From DAOPZC01 sp035353175 (GTDB lineage Bacteria > Verrucomicrobiota > Kiritimatiellia > RFP12 > UBA1067), in contig DAOPZC010000012.1 of NCBI GenBank assembly GCA_035353175.1, positions 26,640 to 90,639 of the forward strand: 64,000 bases of DNA. The letters run 5' to 3'. The notes below the pieces were generated by a model, which saw nothing but the letters and a program-made list of their open reading frames with translations, was not told where the DNA came from and ran no database searches. Numbering within the stretch: position 1 is the stretch's first letter; every line of letters begins with the position of its first letter. Positions 18,753 through 28,192 of the stretch are shown in pieces. Made by a program: the position numbers and the translations under genes.

Positions 18753-19409
18753 ATGCAATCAGTCGCGTCGTGGTTGGAAAAGTGCGAGCGGTTCGTGGTG
18801 CGGAATCGGTTCGTGTTTGTGAGCATGCTGTGCGTTTTTGCTGCGCTGTCAACGTTGGAACTGCTTTCCGGACGTTCGCCGCTCGGCCCGGATGGGTGTT
18901 TCGGCTGGTGGGACGGCGACATCTGGTCGTGTGAGAACTCCCAACGCGTCGCGGACGCCTATTCGTTTTCGCACATCATCCACGGCATGCTTTTCTACGG
19001 CTTCCTCTGGCTGATGGCGCGGGGGGCGCCGTTGAAACGCCGCTTCCTCTTCGCCCTTCTGGTCGAGGCCGCATGGGAATTGCTGGAGAATTCGCCGCTC
19101 ATCATCAATCGCTACCGTTCGGCGACCATCGCGCAAGGCTATGTGGGCGACAGCGTTTTGAACTCGGTATGCGACGTCGGCATGATGGCCATCGGCTTTG
19201 GCCTCGCGCGGATTTCGCGTCTGTGGCTCGTTGTGGTGCTGATCGTTGCGATGGAGCTTGGCTGTCTCGTGTGGGTGCGGGACAATCTGACGCTCAACGT
19301 CCTCATGTTGGTCCATCCCGTGCAGTCGATCAAGGCCTGGCAGTCGGAAGGGCACTGTGACGGATGCCCGAGGCCGGTTGGGATGCGGACACGCTTGGGC
19401 GATGGTTAA
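18753..19409 (+). CDS. DUF2585 (UPF0314) inner-membrane protein
   Basis: 218 residues with about five hydrophobic segments. Motifs of the DUF2585/UPF0314 family are clear: SHIIHGMLFYGFLW, ELLENSPLIINRYRS, GYVGDSVLNSVCDVGMM and RDNLTLNVLMLVHP near the end. The family has no known function and is known to me mainly from alphaproteobacteria. ATG 18753 is chosen because the family start fits and because a -10 box lies 6 nt before it; the longer open frame from 18633 runs through the promoter region. It converges with the regulator gene, 28 bp apart. Confidence 0.8.
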   Translation: MQSVASWLEKCERFVVRNRFVFVSMLCVFAALSTLELLSGRSPLGPDGCFGWWDGDIWSCENSQRVADAYSFSHIIHGMLFYGFLWLMARGAPLKRRFLFALLVEAAWELLENSPLIINRYRSATIAQGYVGDSVLNSVCDVGMMAIGFGLARISRLWLVVVLIVAMELGCLVWVRDNLTLNVLMLVHPVQSIKAWQSEGHCDGCPRPVGMRTRLGDG

Positions 19410-19437
19410 AGCGCTTGGTTTGTCGATTCCCTCGATG

Positions 19438-20568
19438 CTAATTGCTTGAACCGCACGAGCGGCGGACGACGAGCGGGGCGTGGAGCAGGATCTCGCGCGG
19501 CGGCGTGTTGGGCTCGCGGATGCGCTGGAGCAGGGTCTGGACGGCGACCGCGCCGAGCTGCTCGCAGGGTTGGTGCGTCGCGGTGAGCGGCGGGTTGAGC
19601 AGCTTGGCGTACTGGACGTCGTCGAAGCTGGCGAGCCGGACATCGTCCGGGACGTGGAGACCGATCGTGCCAAGGGTCACCATCAGCCGCGCCGCCGTGG
19701 CGTCGTTGGCGCAGATGAACGCGTCGGGCCGCAGTTTGGCCGCTTTGCCGAGGATGCGTCGCACAAAAGCCGCATCGTCGGGATCGCCGCTGGCGATCTG
19801 GTCCGGGTTCCAGTGGATGCCGGCCTTCAGGAGGGCGTCGTGAACGCCCGCGATGCGCTGCAGCACGGTCGGGGCGGAACCGGGGCGCGAGACGAAGGTG
19901 ATGCGGCGCGCGCCTTGCCGGATCAGGTGCTCGGCGACGCGGTAGCCGGCGCTGAGGTTGTCGATGCCCACGAGGTCATAGCCGCTGCGCTCGGGAAAGC
20001 AGACGATGTCGCGGTCGATCAGCACGGTCGGGATACGGTTGTCCGAGAGCGTCCGGAGAATCTCCTGGTTGATCGCCTCGTGGCCCGGGATCAGCTCGAG
20101 CGGTTCGAGGAAAACGCCTGCCACGCTCTGCCGGATGTACTGACGGCAAAGCTCCAGCGCCTGGTGCGCACGGGTCTCCAGATCGTTCGCCGAGGAGTCG
20201 CCCCACAAGAGCGTGTAGCCCGCCTGCTGGCTGCGGAGTGCGATCTCCGCGCAGATGGGTGAGAAGATTTCGGCGCTGCCGTAGCTGGGAATGATCATGC
20301 CGAAATAACCGCTGCCCGGACGCGCCGAAGGGCTCAGGTAGGTGCCGGAACCGGGGCGCCGGTCGAGGAATCCGGCGGACTTCAGGTCGCGCAGCGCGCG
20401 CGAAACCGTGGGCCGCGAAATATTGAACCGTCGCACGAGTTGCGCCTCGCTCGGCAACCGGCGGCGCGCGTCGTACTTGCCCGCGAGAATCTCCTCTTTC
20501 AGCGCCTCGAACACCTGCTGGTGCTTGGGCAGGGCGCCTCCGTTGTCGCTGGGGTCGGTCGGTGTCAT
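19438..20568 (-). CDS. AraR-like transcriptional regulator (GntR HTH plus LacI-type sugar-binding domain)
   Basis: 376 residues. Residues ~15-80 are a GntR winged helix (LPSEAQLVRRFNISRPTVSRAL, then DRRPGSGTYL). The rest is a periplasmic-binding-protein-like effector domain of the LacI/GalR kind (YFGMIIPSY, GIDNLSAGYRVAEHLI, RITFVSRPGS, DVRLASFDD). This domain order is that of B. subtilis AraR, a repressor released by a sugar. It is divergent from the carbohydrate locus that begins at 20751, which makes it the likely local regulator. The start is fixed by AAAAGGAG before ATG 20568. Confidence 0.9.
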   Translation of the reverse strand: MTPTDPSDNGGALPKHQQVFEALKEEILAGKYDARRRLPSEAQLVRRFNISRPTVSRALRDLKSAGFLDRRPGSGTYLSPSARPGSGYFGMIIPSYGSAEIFSPICAEIALRSQQAGYTLLWGDSSANDLETRAHQALELCRQYIRQSVAGVFLEPLELIPGHEAINQEILRTLSDNRIPTVLIDRDIVCFPERSGYDLVGIDNLSAGYRVAEHLIRQGARRITFVSRPGSAPTVLQRIAGVHDALLKAGIHWNPDQIASGDPDDAAFVRRILGKAAKLRPDAFICANDATAARLMVTLGTIGLHVPDDVRLASFDDVQYAKLLNPPLTATHQPCEQLGAVAVQTLLQRIREPNTPPREILLHAPLVVRRSCGSSN

Positions 20569-20640
20569 GTGAAACTCCTTTTACGGCGGTGGCCCGCTCG
20601 TCCCGGCCATCGCGGGGCATCAATGTCCCGGCTAAGTTGA

Positions 20641-20656
20641 TAATACAGCTTTATTA
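20641..20656. promoter_or_regulatory. candidate operator between the regulator and the carbohydrate locus
   Basis: TAATACAGCTTTATTA is a 16-bp palindrome centred on AGCT with one mismatched pair. On the minus strand it overlaps TATTAT, a likely -10 of the regulator gene (20640-20645), and it lies just upstream of TTGATA (20661-20666), a possible -35 toward 20751. This position would suit auto-repression and control of the locus. It was seen once only, so it is a candidate. Confidence 0.35.
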
Positions 20657-20750
20657 CAAATTGATATTTTTACCGTAGCACTTTTATCTGCAAGGTGTCA
20701 ATATTCCAACACTGAATCTTGTTGGGTGCCTAACGCGAATGGGGAATGTC

Positions 20751-23700
20751 ATGAAACCAAGCAGAGTGATACACCGGGTGAAAGTGTCGGTGCTGTTGAC
20801 GCTGATCGCGGTCTGCGTGCGTGGGGAAACTTACACGTGGGATGCCGACGCGGCGATGGCGGGAGCGCAGGACGGCGCGGGCGCATGGGGCGTTTCGGGC
20901 ACGACCTGGTGGGACGGTGTGACGAACAAGGTTTGGCAGGACGGGAACGATGCGCTGATCGGCAGCGGCGGCGGGGCGGCGGGAACCGTGACGATCATGG
21001 ACAGGGACGTCAAGCCTGCCAGCTTGACCTTCAACGCGGCCGCGTCCGGGGCTTACTCGGTCGACGCGTCCGGGCCTTACCGGATCGACCTCAACGGTGC
21101 GTCTCGCAGGGTCACGGTGAACGCCGATTCGGCGACACTCGCATGCGGCGTCACCAACGGCGCGTTAGCCAAGTTCGGTTCAGGGACCTTGGCGCTGACG
21201 GGGCCGTGCACGCTCAACGGCCTGCAGGTCAACGGCGGCAACCTCGCCGTTTTCTCCAACCTGACCGTGGCCGCGTCGGGGGGCGTGGTCTATCTGGGCA
21301 ATGCCAGCACGGCGTATTCGGGCACGCTGACGATCAACACGGGCGCAACCGTGACGATCACCGGAACCATCAGCGACTCGGTGGTGCTCGGCCGCGACGG
21401 CGGCAGCGGCGCGGTGGTACAGAACGGCGGGGTGTTCCGCGTGGGAATGACGGGCTCGAGCTTCAACGTCGGCGCGTCGGGCAACAGCAAGACCTTCGCG
21501 CGCTACGCGCTGAGCGGCGGGACCTTGGATTTGGTCAACCATCCGCTGAACGTGGCGTTATACGGCGGAAGCGCATTTACGGGCATGGTCGAGCAGTCGG
21601 GCGGTGTGATCACCAATGCCGCTGGACTGAGCCTCGGTAACGGCATTGCGTTTGGCGGCTACACGTTGACCGGCGGATCGATCTTTCTGGGATCGGGCGG
21701 CATCGCCGGTGCGACGGGAAGACACGAAGTCGTTCTGGGGGGCGGGACGGTCGGTGCCAGCACGTCGTGGTCGTCTTCCGCAAACATGGAACTGACCTGT
21801 CAGAACGGCGCGACGGTTTTCGATACGGCCACGAACACCGTCACGCTGAATGGCCTGCTCTCGGGCGCCGGCGGCTTTGTCAAACGCGGCGCCGGCGGCA
21901 CCTTGGGACTGACCAACGCGAACAGCTTCGGCGGGGGCACGCTGGTGTCCGCGGGAACGCTAGCGATATATCATGGGCTGGCCTTGGGGGCGGGGCCCGT
22001 GACGGTGACCGGCGGAGGGACCAACAAGCTGTTCCTGAACGGCGGCATCGCGCTCACGAATGCGCTCACACTCGGCAGCGAGAAGCCCGCTTACAGCGAC
22101 GTGCTGAGGAGCGTCAGCAGCGTGAATATCATCGGAGGACCTTTGACCGTGTATGAGTCTAGCATTCGCTCGGAGGGCGGCAGCACCCTGCGCATCACGA
22201 ACGGGATTGCCGGCACTTCCTATGTGTCGTTCAACGCGGGCGGGACCATCCGGGTGGAGGGGCGGCCGATCTGCCTGACCAACCAGGCCGTCTACTTCGG
22301 CGGCGGCAGCGCGGGGATTTTCCAGCTCAACGTGGGCGGCAATGTGTTCAGCACGGCATCCCTGTGGGGCGGCATGACGCTCGCGCTCGGGCTCGCTGAC
22401 GCGCTGCCGACCAACGTGAACCTCTTCGCCAACAATTCGGCGGGCGGCAAGCTGAACCTCAACGGCTTCGATCAGACCATTGGCAAGCTCAGCCAGAATT
22501 CGACGTATCCGCTGACGGTGACGAACAGCGGAGCCTTGGCAACGTTCACGGTCAACCAGAGCGACGGCACCGTGTTCGCGGGACGGTTGACCGGCAACCT
22601 GAGGCTGGTCAAGAAGGGGGCGGGGACGCTGACCCTCACCAATGCCAACACCTTCACGGGAGGCGCGGTCGTGAGCAACGGCACGCTGCGGCTGGCCATG
22701 GCGAACGCGCTTCCCTCCGCGGGTGCAGTCGGGGTGTCGGGCGGCATCTACGACCTCGGTGGCTTTGCGGTGACGAATGGCGCGGTGACGGTGCGCGGCG
22801 GCGAGGTGGTCAACGGGACACTATACGGAAATCCGGTCGAGCTGGCCGGCACCGGCACGGTCCGCGTCGCGCTCGGGGGGAGCGGAGGACTGATCAAGAG
22901 CGGAGACGGCACGTCCGAGATCGTCGAGGCGCTGTCGTATTCGGGCACGACAACGGTCGAGGGAGGAACGCTCCGGCTGCAGCCGCTGCCGAACGGCACG
23001 GTGGCCTATTACGGTTTTGATGATTCGTCCGATCTGGGGCGCGACAGCAGCGCGATGAGCAACACGCTGAAGACGCTGACGGGCGCTCCGCAGCATGCGG
23101 CAAACGGCCGGTTCGGCGGCGCGCTCTATCTGAACGGTGCTTCGACGCTCGGGACGCTGTCAGGCCAGTTCCCGACGGGCGTGCCGACCGGCGCGGCACC
23201 CTACACGGTGGCGGCTTATATCAAGGCCGATGCCGGGTGCAGTTTTCAGGGCGGTTGGATCGGATACGGTTTCACGGATACCGGCCGCTGCAACAACTTC
23301 CGCCTGGACGGCAACACCAACTACGTCGGCGTCTGGAACTACTGGTGGGCGAACGACATGGGCGCAACCATGCCAAGCGGCAGTTTCACGGACGGGTGGC
23401 ACTCGGTCGTCGGCACGTGGGACGGCGCGACGGAACGGCTCTATATCGACGGCGTGCAGCGCAATTCGCGCACGACGACAGGCCTGAATGTGGGGCCCAA
23501 TCAGTTTGTGATCGGCCGGACGATCGGCGATGCCCACTTCAAAGGATGGGTGGACGAGGTGCTGATCGCCAACCGGGCGCTGTCGGCTGCGGAGATCACC
23601 TCGCTTCATTCGACGGGCGCGTATCATTCCGTATGGATCCCCTCAGGGACTTCTCTGGATGTCGCGGCCGGCGCGGTCATGGACCTGAATCAGAGCGCGC

Positions 23701-24122
23701 AATGTGTGGCCCGTCTTTCGGGCGAAGGATGCGTGACCGGCGGCTTGCTGACGGTCACGGGCTGTCTTTCTCCGGGCGACGCGGAGGGGGAGACCGGCAC
23801 GCTGTCGGTCGCCGGCGGCCTGACGCTGGCCTCAGGCGTCACCAATGTGTTCGACTGCGCGGAAACGACGGCCGATGCCGTCCGTGTGTCGGGCCCGCTG
23901 ACGCTCGCGGGGCCTGCCACGCTGCGCGTCGTCCTGCCGCAGACGCTCCCGAAGCCATACCGGGCCGACGTGTTCACGTTTGGCGCGCTGGTCGGCAACG
24001 AGGCGCTTTCTTTGTGGACCGTCGAAGGCTGCCCGAAGGGGTACTGCGCGCGGTTGACGGCTGGGCCGACGGCGATTACGCTTTCCATCGTCCGAGTGGG
24101 TACGCTGGTAACCGTCAAGTGA
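20751..24122 (+). CDS. secreted beta-strand-repeat surface protein with a LamG/ConA-like domain
   Basis: 1123 residues. A signal peptide (hydrophobic SVLLTLIAVCVRG) leads into autotransporter-associated beta-strand repeats such as GTLTLTNANTFTGGAVV. Residues ~748-955 break the pattern with a concanavalin A-like/LamG domain (VAYYGFDDSSDLGRDSS, TDGWHSVVGTWDG, GWVDEVLIANRAL). That domain type binds polysaccharide. No barrel or sorting signal is visible. ATG 20751 has GGGGA five bases before; ATG 20739 is the alternative. It is the first gene of the carbohydrate run and ends 13 bp before the sugar transporter, suggesting a glycan-binding surface protein co-expressed with uptake. Confidence 0.8.
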   Translation: MKPSRVIHRVKVSVLLTLIAVCVRGETYTWDADAAMAGAQDGAGAWGVSGTTWWDGVTNKVWQDGNDALIGSGGGAAGTVTIMDRDVKPASLTFNAAASGAYSVDASGPYRIDLNGASRRVTVNADSATLACGVTNGALAKFGSGTLALTGPCTLNGLQVNGGNLAVFSNLTVAASGGVVYLGNASTAYSGTLTINTGATVTITGTISDSVVLGRDGGSGAVVQNGGVFRVGMTGSSFNVGASGNSKTFARYALSGGTLDLVNHPLNVALYGGSAFTGMVEQSGGVITNAAGLSLGNGIAFGGYTLTGGSIFLGSGGIAGATGRHEVVLGGGTVGASTSWSSSANMELTCQNGATVFDTATNTVTLNGLLSGAGGFVKRGAGGTLGLTNANSFGGGTLVSAGTLAIYHGLALGAGPVTVTGGGTNKLFLNGGIALTNALTLGSEKPAYSDVLRSVSSVNIIGGPLTVYESSIRSEGGSTLRITNGIAGTSYVSFNAGGTIRVEGRPICLTNQAVYFGGGSAGIFQLNVGGNVFSTASLWGGMTLALGLADALPTNVNLFANNSAGGKLNLNGFDQTIGKLSQNSTYPLTVTNSGALATFTVNQSDGTVFAGRLTGNLRLVKKGAGTLTLTNANTFTGGAVVSNGTLRLAMANALPSAGAVGVSGGIYDLGGFAVTNGAVTVRGGEVVNGTLYGNPVELAGTGTVRVALGGSGGLIKSGDGTSEIVEALSYSGTTTVEGGTLRLQPLPNGTVAYYGFDDSSDLGRDSSAMSNTLKTLTGAPQHAANGRFGGALYLNGASTLGTLSGQFPTGVPTGAAPYTVAAYIKADAGCSFQGGWIGYGFTDTGRCNNFRLDGNTNYVGVWNYWWANDMGATMPSGSFTDGWHSVVGTWDGATERLYIDGVQRNSRTTTGLNVGPNQFVIGRTIGDAHFKGWVDEVLIANRALSAAEITSLHSTGAYHSVWIPSGTSLDVAAGAVMDLNQSAQCVARLSGEGCVTGGLLTVTGCLSPGDAEGETGTLSVAGGLTLASGVTNVFDCAETTADAVRVSGPLTLAGPATLRVVLPQTLPKPYRADVFTFGALVGNEALSLWTVEGCPKGYCARLTAGPTAITLSIVRVGTLVTVK

Positions 24123-24135
24123 GATCAGGAGTTCC

Positions 24136-25470
24136 ATGAGCAAAAAGACAGGCGAATTGAACAAGACGGTGGTCCTCTGTGCGGCCGTTGCGGCATTGGG
24201 CGGATTCCTGTTCGGCTTCGACACGATCGTCATCAATGGCGCGGAACAGACGATCCAGAAGCTGTGGAGACTGAGCGCGGGCATGCACGGTTTCGTGATC
24301 AGTGCGGCGCTCTGGGGGACGGTCCTGGGCTCGCTGGTCGGCGGATTTTTCGCGGAACGGTACGGCCGGCGCAATACGCTCTTCTCGGTGGGCATTCTGT
24401 ATTTCGTGTCGGCGGTGTGGTCCGGGGTCGCCTCGGGACCCTATGCGCTCATGGCCGCGCGGTTCATCGGCGGGTTGGGGGTGGGCGTTTCGACCATCGC
24501 CGCGCCGATGTACATCTCCGAGATCTCGCCCGCGAAGTCGCGCGGCAAGCTGACCGCCCTGTTCCAGTTCAACATCGTGTTCGGCGTGAGCGTGGCGGTG
24601 TTCTCGAACCAGCTGCTGGCGAAGGTGGGTGAGAACGCCTGGCGTTGGATGCTGGGCGTGGAGGCTTTTCCCGCCCTGCTTTTCACGGTGCTCTGCCTGT
24701 GGCTGATCGAGAGTCCTCGCTGGCTGATTGTGCGGAAGGGGAACTCTGCGGCCGGGCTGGGGGTGTTTCGGGCACTCAACCCTGCGATGCCGGAGGCCGA
24801 CGTGCGCCTGCTGGCGGACGAGGTGGAGCGCAGCCGTTGGGATGACGGACAGAAAGTGACACCGTTCTTTACGCGCCACCTGTGGAAGCCGATCATGCTG
24901 GCCTTCCTGGTGGCGTTCTTCAATCAACTCTCGGGCATCAACGCCATTTGGTACTTCGCCAAGCGTGTGTTCATGATGTCCGGGCTGAGCGACGCCGCGG
25001 CCCTCGAACAGGTCTCGTGGCTGGGCGTCGTCAATTTCTGGGCGACCTTCGCTGGCCTGTGGCTGATCGACCGCATCGGGCGCAAGAGCCTGCTGCTGCT
25101 CGGCGGGGTCGGCTACATCGTGTCGCTGGCCGTCTGCTCGTGGAGCTTCTATTCGGGGAAAGCCGACCTTGCACCGACCTGCATTTTCGCCTTCATGGTC
25201 GCGCATGCGGTGGGGCAGGGAACCGTGATCTGGGTGTTTATCAGCGAGATCTTCCCCAACCTGCACCGTGCGGCCGGACAGGCGCTGGGGAGCTTCACGC
25301 ACTGGTTTTTCGCGGCGCTGCTGACACTCGTCTTCCCGATGATGGCGGAGTCGCTGCAGCCCGGGACCATTTTCGCCTTCTTCTGCTTCATGATGGTCCT
25401 GCATCTGCTTTGGGTGATCCTCCTTGTTCCCGAGACGAAAGGCAAACCGCTTGAGGAGATCCGGCTGTGA
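24136..25470 (+). CDS. MFS sugar transporter (sugar porter family)
   Basis: 444 residues with about twelve membrane segments and sugar-porter signatures: FLFGFDTIVINGA in helix 1, ERYGRRN and DRIGRKS loops, RFIGGLGVG, IESPRWLI after helix 6, QLSGINAIWYF in helix 7 and the terminal VPETKGKPLEEI. Members import hexoses or pentoses, usually with H+. Next to GH32 enzymes and a PfkB kinase, fructose or glucose is the likely cargo. The ribosome site is AGGAG before ATG 24136; spacing to the upstream gene is 13 bp. Confidence 0.93.
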   Translation: MSKKTGELNKTVVLCAAVAALGGFLFGFDTIVINGAEQTIQKLWRLSAGMHGFVISAALWGTVLGSLVGGFFAERYGRRNTLFSVGILYFVSAVWSGVASGPYALMAARFIGGLGVGVSTIAAPMYISEISPAKSRGKLTALFQFNIVFGVSVAVFSNQLLAKVGENAWRWMLGVEAFPALLFTVLCLWLIESPRWLIVRKGNSAAGLGVFRALNPAMPEADVRLLADEVERSRWDDGQKVTPFFTRHLWKPIMLAFLVAFFNQLSGINAIWYFAKRVFMMSGLSDAAALEQVSWLGVVNFWATFAGLWLIDRIGRKSLLLLGGVGYIVSLAVCSWSFYSGKADLAPTCIFAFMVAHAVGQGTVIWVFISEIFPNLHRAAGQALGSFTHWFFAALLTLVFPMMAESLQPGTIFAFFCFMMVLHLLWVILLVPETKGKPLEEIRL

Positions 25471-25602
25471 TTGGCGCATAGGTGACGGCTCGTGGACGGT
25501 CCGCCACAGTTTGTCCATGAAGTGATCGGTTGTTCGGGGTGGAGGGCGAGGCTTTGCCGAGCCGCCGCTCGCAATCAGCCCTATCGAGAAACGGAGAATT
25601 TG

Positions 25603-26076
25603 ATGATTTCGACAGATTGGCAGACCGTACGGGCCCGTGTCGTAGAGGGACACCGCGTGGCCTCCGGCAACAACGGCAACCCGCGGTTCCCGGGCGGCAC
25701 GCTGCAGATGCAGGCGCCCTTTTTCCAGGCACTGGGCCTCGATTTGACCGCGTTCTATCGCGGCACAATCAACGTGAGTATCGCGCCGCTGAAATACCGG
25801 GTCGGAAAGGCCCGGCATACCTTCCGCGCGGTCAAGTGGCACCCTACGGCACCGGCCGAAGATTTTTCATTTTTTGATGTGCTCCTGTTACGCGGCGGCG
25901 CGGAGCCGGTCGCCGGACTGATCTATTATCCGCATCCGGAAACCAAGCCGGAGCATTTCCAGTGTGACGACGTGCTGGAACTGCTGCTGCCGTTCGTCGG
26001 GGGAATCGGATATGGGGCGTCTCTGACGCTTGCGATCCCGGCTGAACAAATGGTCGTGTGTGCCGCAGAAGCGTAA
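25603..26076 (+). CDS. uncharacterised protein resembling the CTP-dependent riboflavin kinase barrel
   Basis: 157 residues, no signal peptide. GNPRFPGGTLQMQAPFFQAL and YRGTINVSIAPL recall the archaeal RibK/DUF120 cradle-loop barrel, which has PGTLN-type motifs, but the similarity is short and the function here is unknown. The start has GGAGAA at 25593-25598. It lies between the transporter and a GH-like gene, with a 132-bp gap before it, so it is probably part of the same transcript, though the context does not explain it. Confidence 0.6.
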   Translation: MISTDWQTVRARVVEGHRVASGNNGNPRFPGGTLQMQAPFFQALGLDLTAFYRGTINVSIAPLKYRVGKARHTFRAVKWHPTAPAEDFSFFDVLLLRGGAEPVAGLIYYPHPETKPEHFQCDDVLELLLPFVGGIGYGASLTLAIPAEQMVVCAAEA

Positions 26077-26105
26077 ATGGTTTGAAAATCAGGGGGAGAT
26101 ATAAG

Positions 26106-28175
26106 ATGAAGCGAGTCGAACAGGTGAGTTGGGGGATGCGTTTGGCGGTTGTCTGTGCGGCGCTGACCGCCTCGAACGGCGAAGCCGCTCAGGCGGCGTT
26201 GGACGCCAAGCGGCCTTCTGCGCCGGTGGGCGTGGCGTGCGAAGCAGCCGGCTTCACGCTGAAGCTGACGGCGGACTTGTCGAGCATCAAAGCGCGCGAG
26301 ACGCTGCTGGAGATTCCGGGGGCGGTCGAGGTCTGGGTGCGGCAGGATAGCGGCAGCGGCGGCGGCCAGAACTATGGGGCTTTTCGCGCCGCAGACGGCT
26401 CCTGCCCGGTCATGGAAGCGAAGGTCTTCGTACACTCGCAGGAGCACCCCGAATGGAAGGAGATGACGATCGGCGTGCCGCTGGCTCAGCTGGCTTACAC
26501 GGGGAGACCGCAGGCGATCGAATTGCGGTTCGCGGGCGCGCGCTGGCAGATGCGGGTCGGCGGGCTCTATGACGAGGATTTTCCGTTCGGCCGCGTCCGG
26601 TGGGAGACGAACGCGGTATGGGCGCTGAAGTCGCCGCGCGCGTCCTCGGCCGCGCTGTGGACGCCGCCGCTGGCCGATGACCCGTGCCCGGCTGCCCGGC
26701 CGGTCAAGCAGGTCCAGTACTTCACGCCAGAGGGCCACAACGCGTGGGTCGGCGATGTCGCGACCGGATTCCACAACGGCCGCTACCACGTCTTCTACCT
26801 GATTGACCGGCGGCACCATTGCAGCAAGTTCGGCAAGGGCGGCCACTATTTCGCGCACCTCTCAAGCCAGGATCTCAAACAGTGGTTCGAGCACCCGCCG
26901 GCCGCGGATCTCGACGAGCAATGGGAGACCATCGGCACGGGCACGCCGTTCGTTTATGGCGACAAGCTGTGCCTGGCCTACGGTCTTCACACGACGCGTC
27001 TGTATCCTTATGAAAAGACGACGCTGCCCGAAATGCAGGCGTTTTTTCAGAAAACGGGTCGCTTCGGCGTGTTCACGCGCGAAAACTCGTCGGCCGTTCC
27101 CGCAGGTATGACGTACGCGGTGAGCGACGACGGCGTCGTTTTCAAAAAGTCCCATGCGATGGTCCACCCGAGCGAGAATCCGACCGTCTACGGACAGCCG
27201 GACGGCACGCTGATCCTGTACGGCGGCTATGGCGCCGACGGCCTCTGGCAGGCGAAGTCGTTGCCGGGCGAGTGGAGTTGCATCGACAAGCTGTTTCCGC
27301 CGAAGAGCATGATTGAACCCACGACCGAGTGCCAGTGTGCGTTCGAGTGGAACGGCCGCCACTACCTGATGGGCGGCTTCAGCGGCCTGTGGTGCAGTCC
27401 CTCCGGCAAGGGCGGCACATACGTTGACTTGGCGGGCGAGGGCCGTGACGTGTACGATGGGTTGGGCGTGCCCATGGTGGCGGCATTTACCGGCAACCGC
27501 CGCATTCTCGCCGGCTGGTTGGGCGGTCAGGGCTGGGGTGGCCACCTGGTGCTGCGCGAGCTGATCCAGTATGCGGACGGGACATTGGGCATGCGGTGGC
27601 CTGAGGAGGTCGTGCCGCCGTGCGGCGCGGTGCGGAAGGTGGCCGAGTGCGCCGAGTCCGGCGCGGCGTTCGCACTGCCGGAGTCCGGGCGCACGCTCGT
27701 CTCGTTCACTGTCGAGCCTGCGGCGGGGACGAACGGCCTGATCAGCGTGCGCCTGCAGGATGCCAACGGTAAGGTCGGATGTGAGCTGCAACTCGACGTG
27801 CGGCGCGGCCGTGCGCAGTGGAACGAGGCGACGGCAGGCCGCTTCGCTACGGCGCTGCCGAGCGGCCGTGAGATTCTCGTGGCCAAGCATGCGGGCGAGA
27901 CGTGGGCGGCGAAGGGCTGTCGGCATCCCGACTTCCACAGCCACGGGCGCAACTTCTGCATCGAGAATGTGCGGGGGATGGAGCAGCCGTTTACCGTGCG
28001 GATGATCGCGTACCGCGACCCCAAGATGAACGGCTCAGTGGTCGACGCCGAGGTCGCGGGCCAACGCACGCTGGTCAGTTGCCGTCCGGGACTGTGGGCC
28101 AGGCGTGTGAGCTTAGATGCAGGCGATCCGGCGATTCGCATGCGCGACGTGAAGGTGAGTGAACTGTGCGATTGA
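26106..28175 (+). CDS. secreted GH32/GH43-like five-bladed beta-propeller protein
   Basis: 689 residues with a signal peptide (MRLAVVCAALTASNGEAAQA). After an N-terminal beta-sandwich-like part, residues ~200-520 look like a five-bladed propeller: YFTPEGHNAWVGD (the Asp at the nucleophile place of WMNDPNG), SENPTVYG where family members have RDP, and TTECQCAFEW with a Glu at the acid/base place. The C-terminal ~170 residues resemble the GH32 beta-sandwich module. It is a divergent clan-J-type hydrolase or a binding protein; the middle Asp of the usual triad appears to be Asn. The ribosome site is GGGGGAGA. Substrate unproven; a fructan or related glycan is inferred from the neighbours. Confidence 0.7.
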   Translation: MKRVEQVSWGMRLAVVCAALTASNGEAAQAALDAKRPSAPVGVACEAAGFTLKLTADLSSIKARETLLEIPGAVEVWVRQDSGSGGGQNYGAFRAADGSCPVMEAKVFVHSQEHPEWKEMTIGVPLAQLAYTGRPQAIELRFAGARWQMRVGGLYDEDFPFGRVRWETNAVWALKSPRASSAALWTPPLADDPCPAARPVKQVQYFTPEGHNAWVGDVATGFHNGRYHVFYLIDRRHHCSKFGKGGHYFAHLSSQDLKQWFEHPPAADLDEQWETIGTGTPFVYGDKLCLAYGLHTTRLYPYEKTTLPEMQAFFQKTGRFGVFTRENSSAVPAGMTYAVSDDGVVFKKSHAMVHPSENPTVYGQPDGTLILYGGYGADGLWQAKSLPGEWSCIDKLFPPKSMIEPTTECQCAFEWNGRHYLMGGFSGLWCSPSGKGGTYVDLAGEGRDVYDGLGVPMVAAFTGNRRILAGWLGGQGWGGHLVLRELIQYADGTLGMRWPEEVVPPCGAVRKVAECAESGAAFALPESGRTLVSFTVEPAAGTNGLISVRLQDANGKVGCELQLDVRRGRAQWNEATAGRFATALPSGREILVAKHAGETWAAKGCRHPDFHSHGRNFCIENVRGMEQPFTVRMIAYRDPKMNGSVVDAEVAGQRTLVSCRPGLWARRVSLDAGDPAIRMRDVKVSELCD

Positions 28176-28192
28176 CGAGTGAGGTGAAGTTG

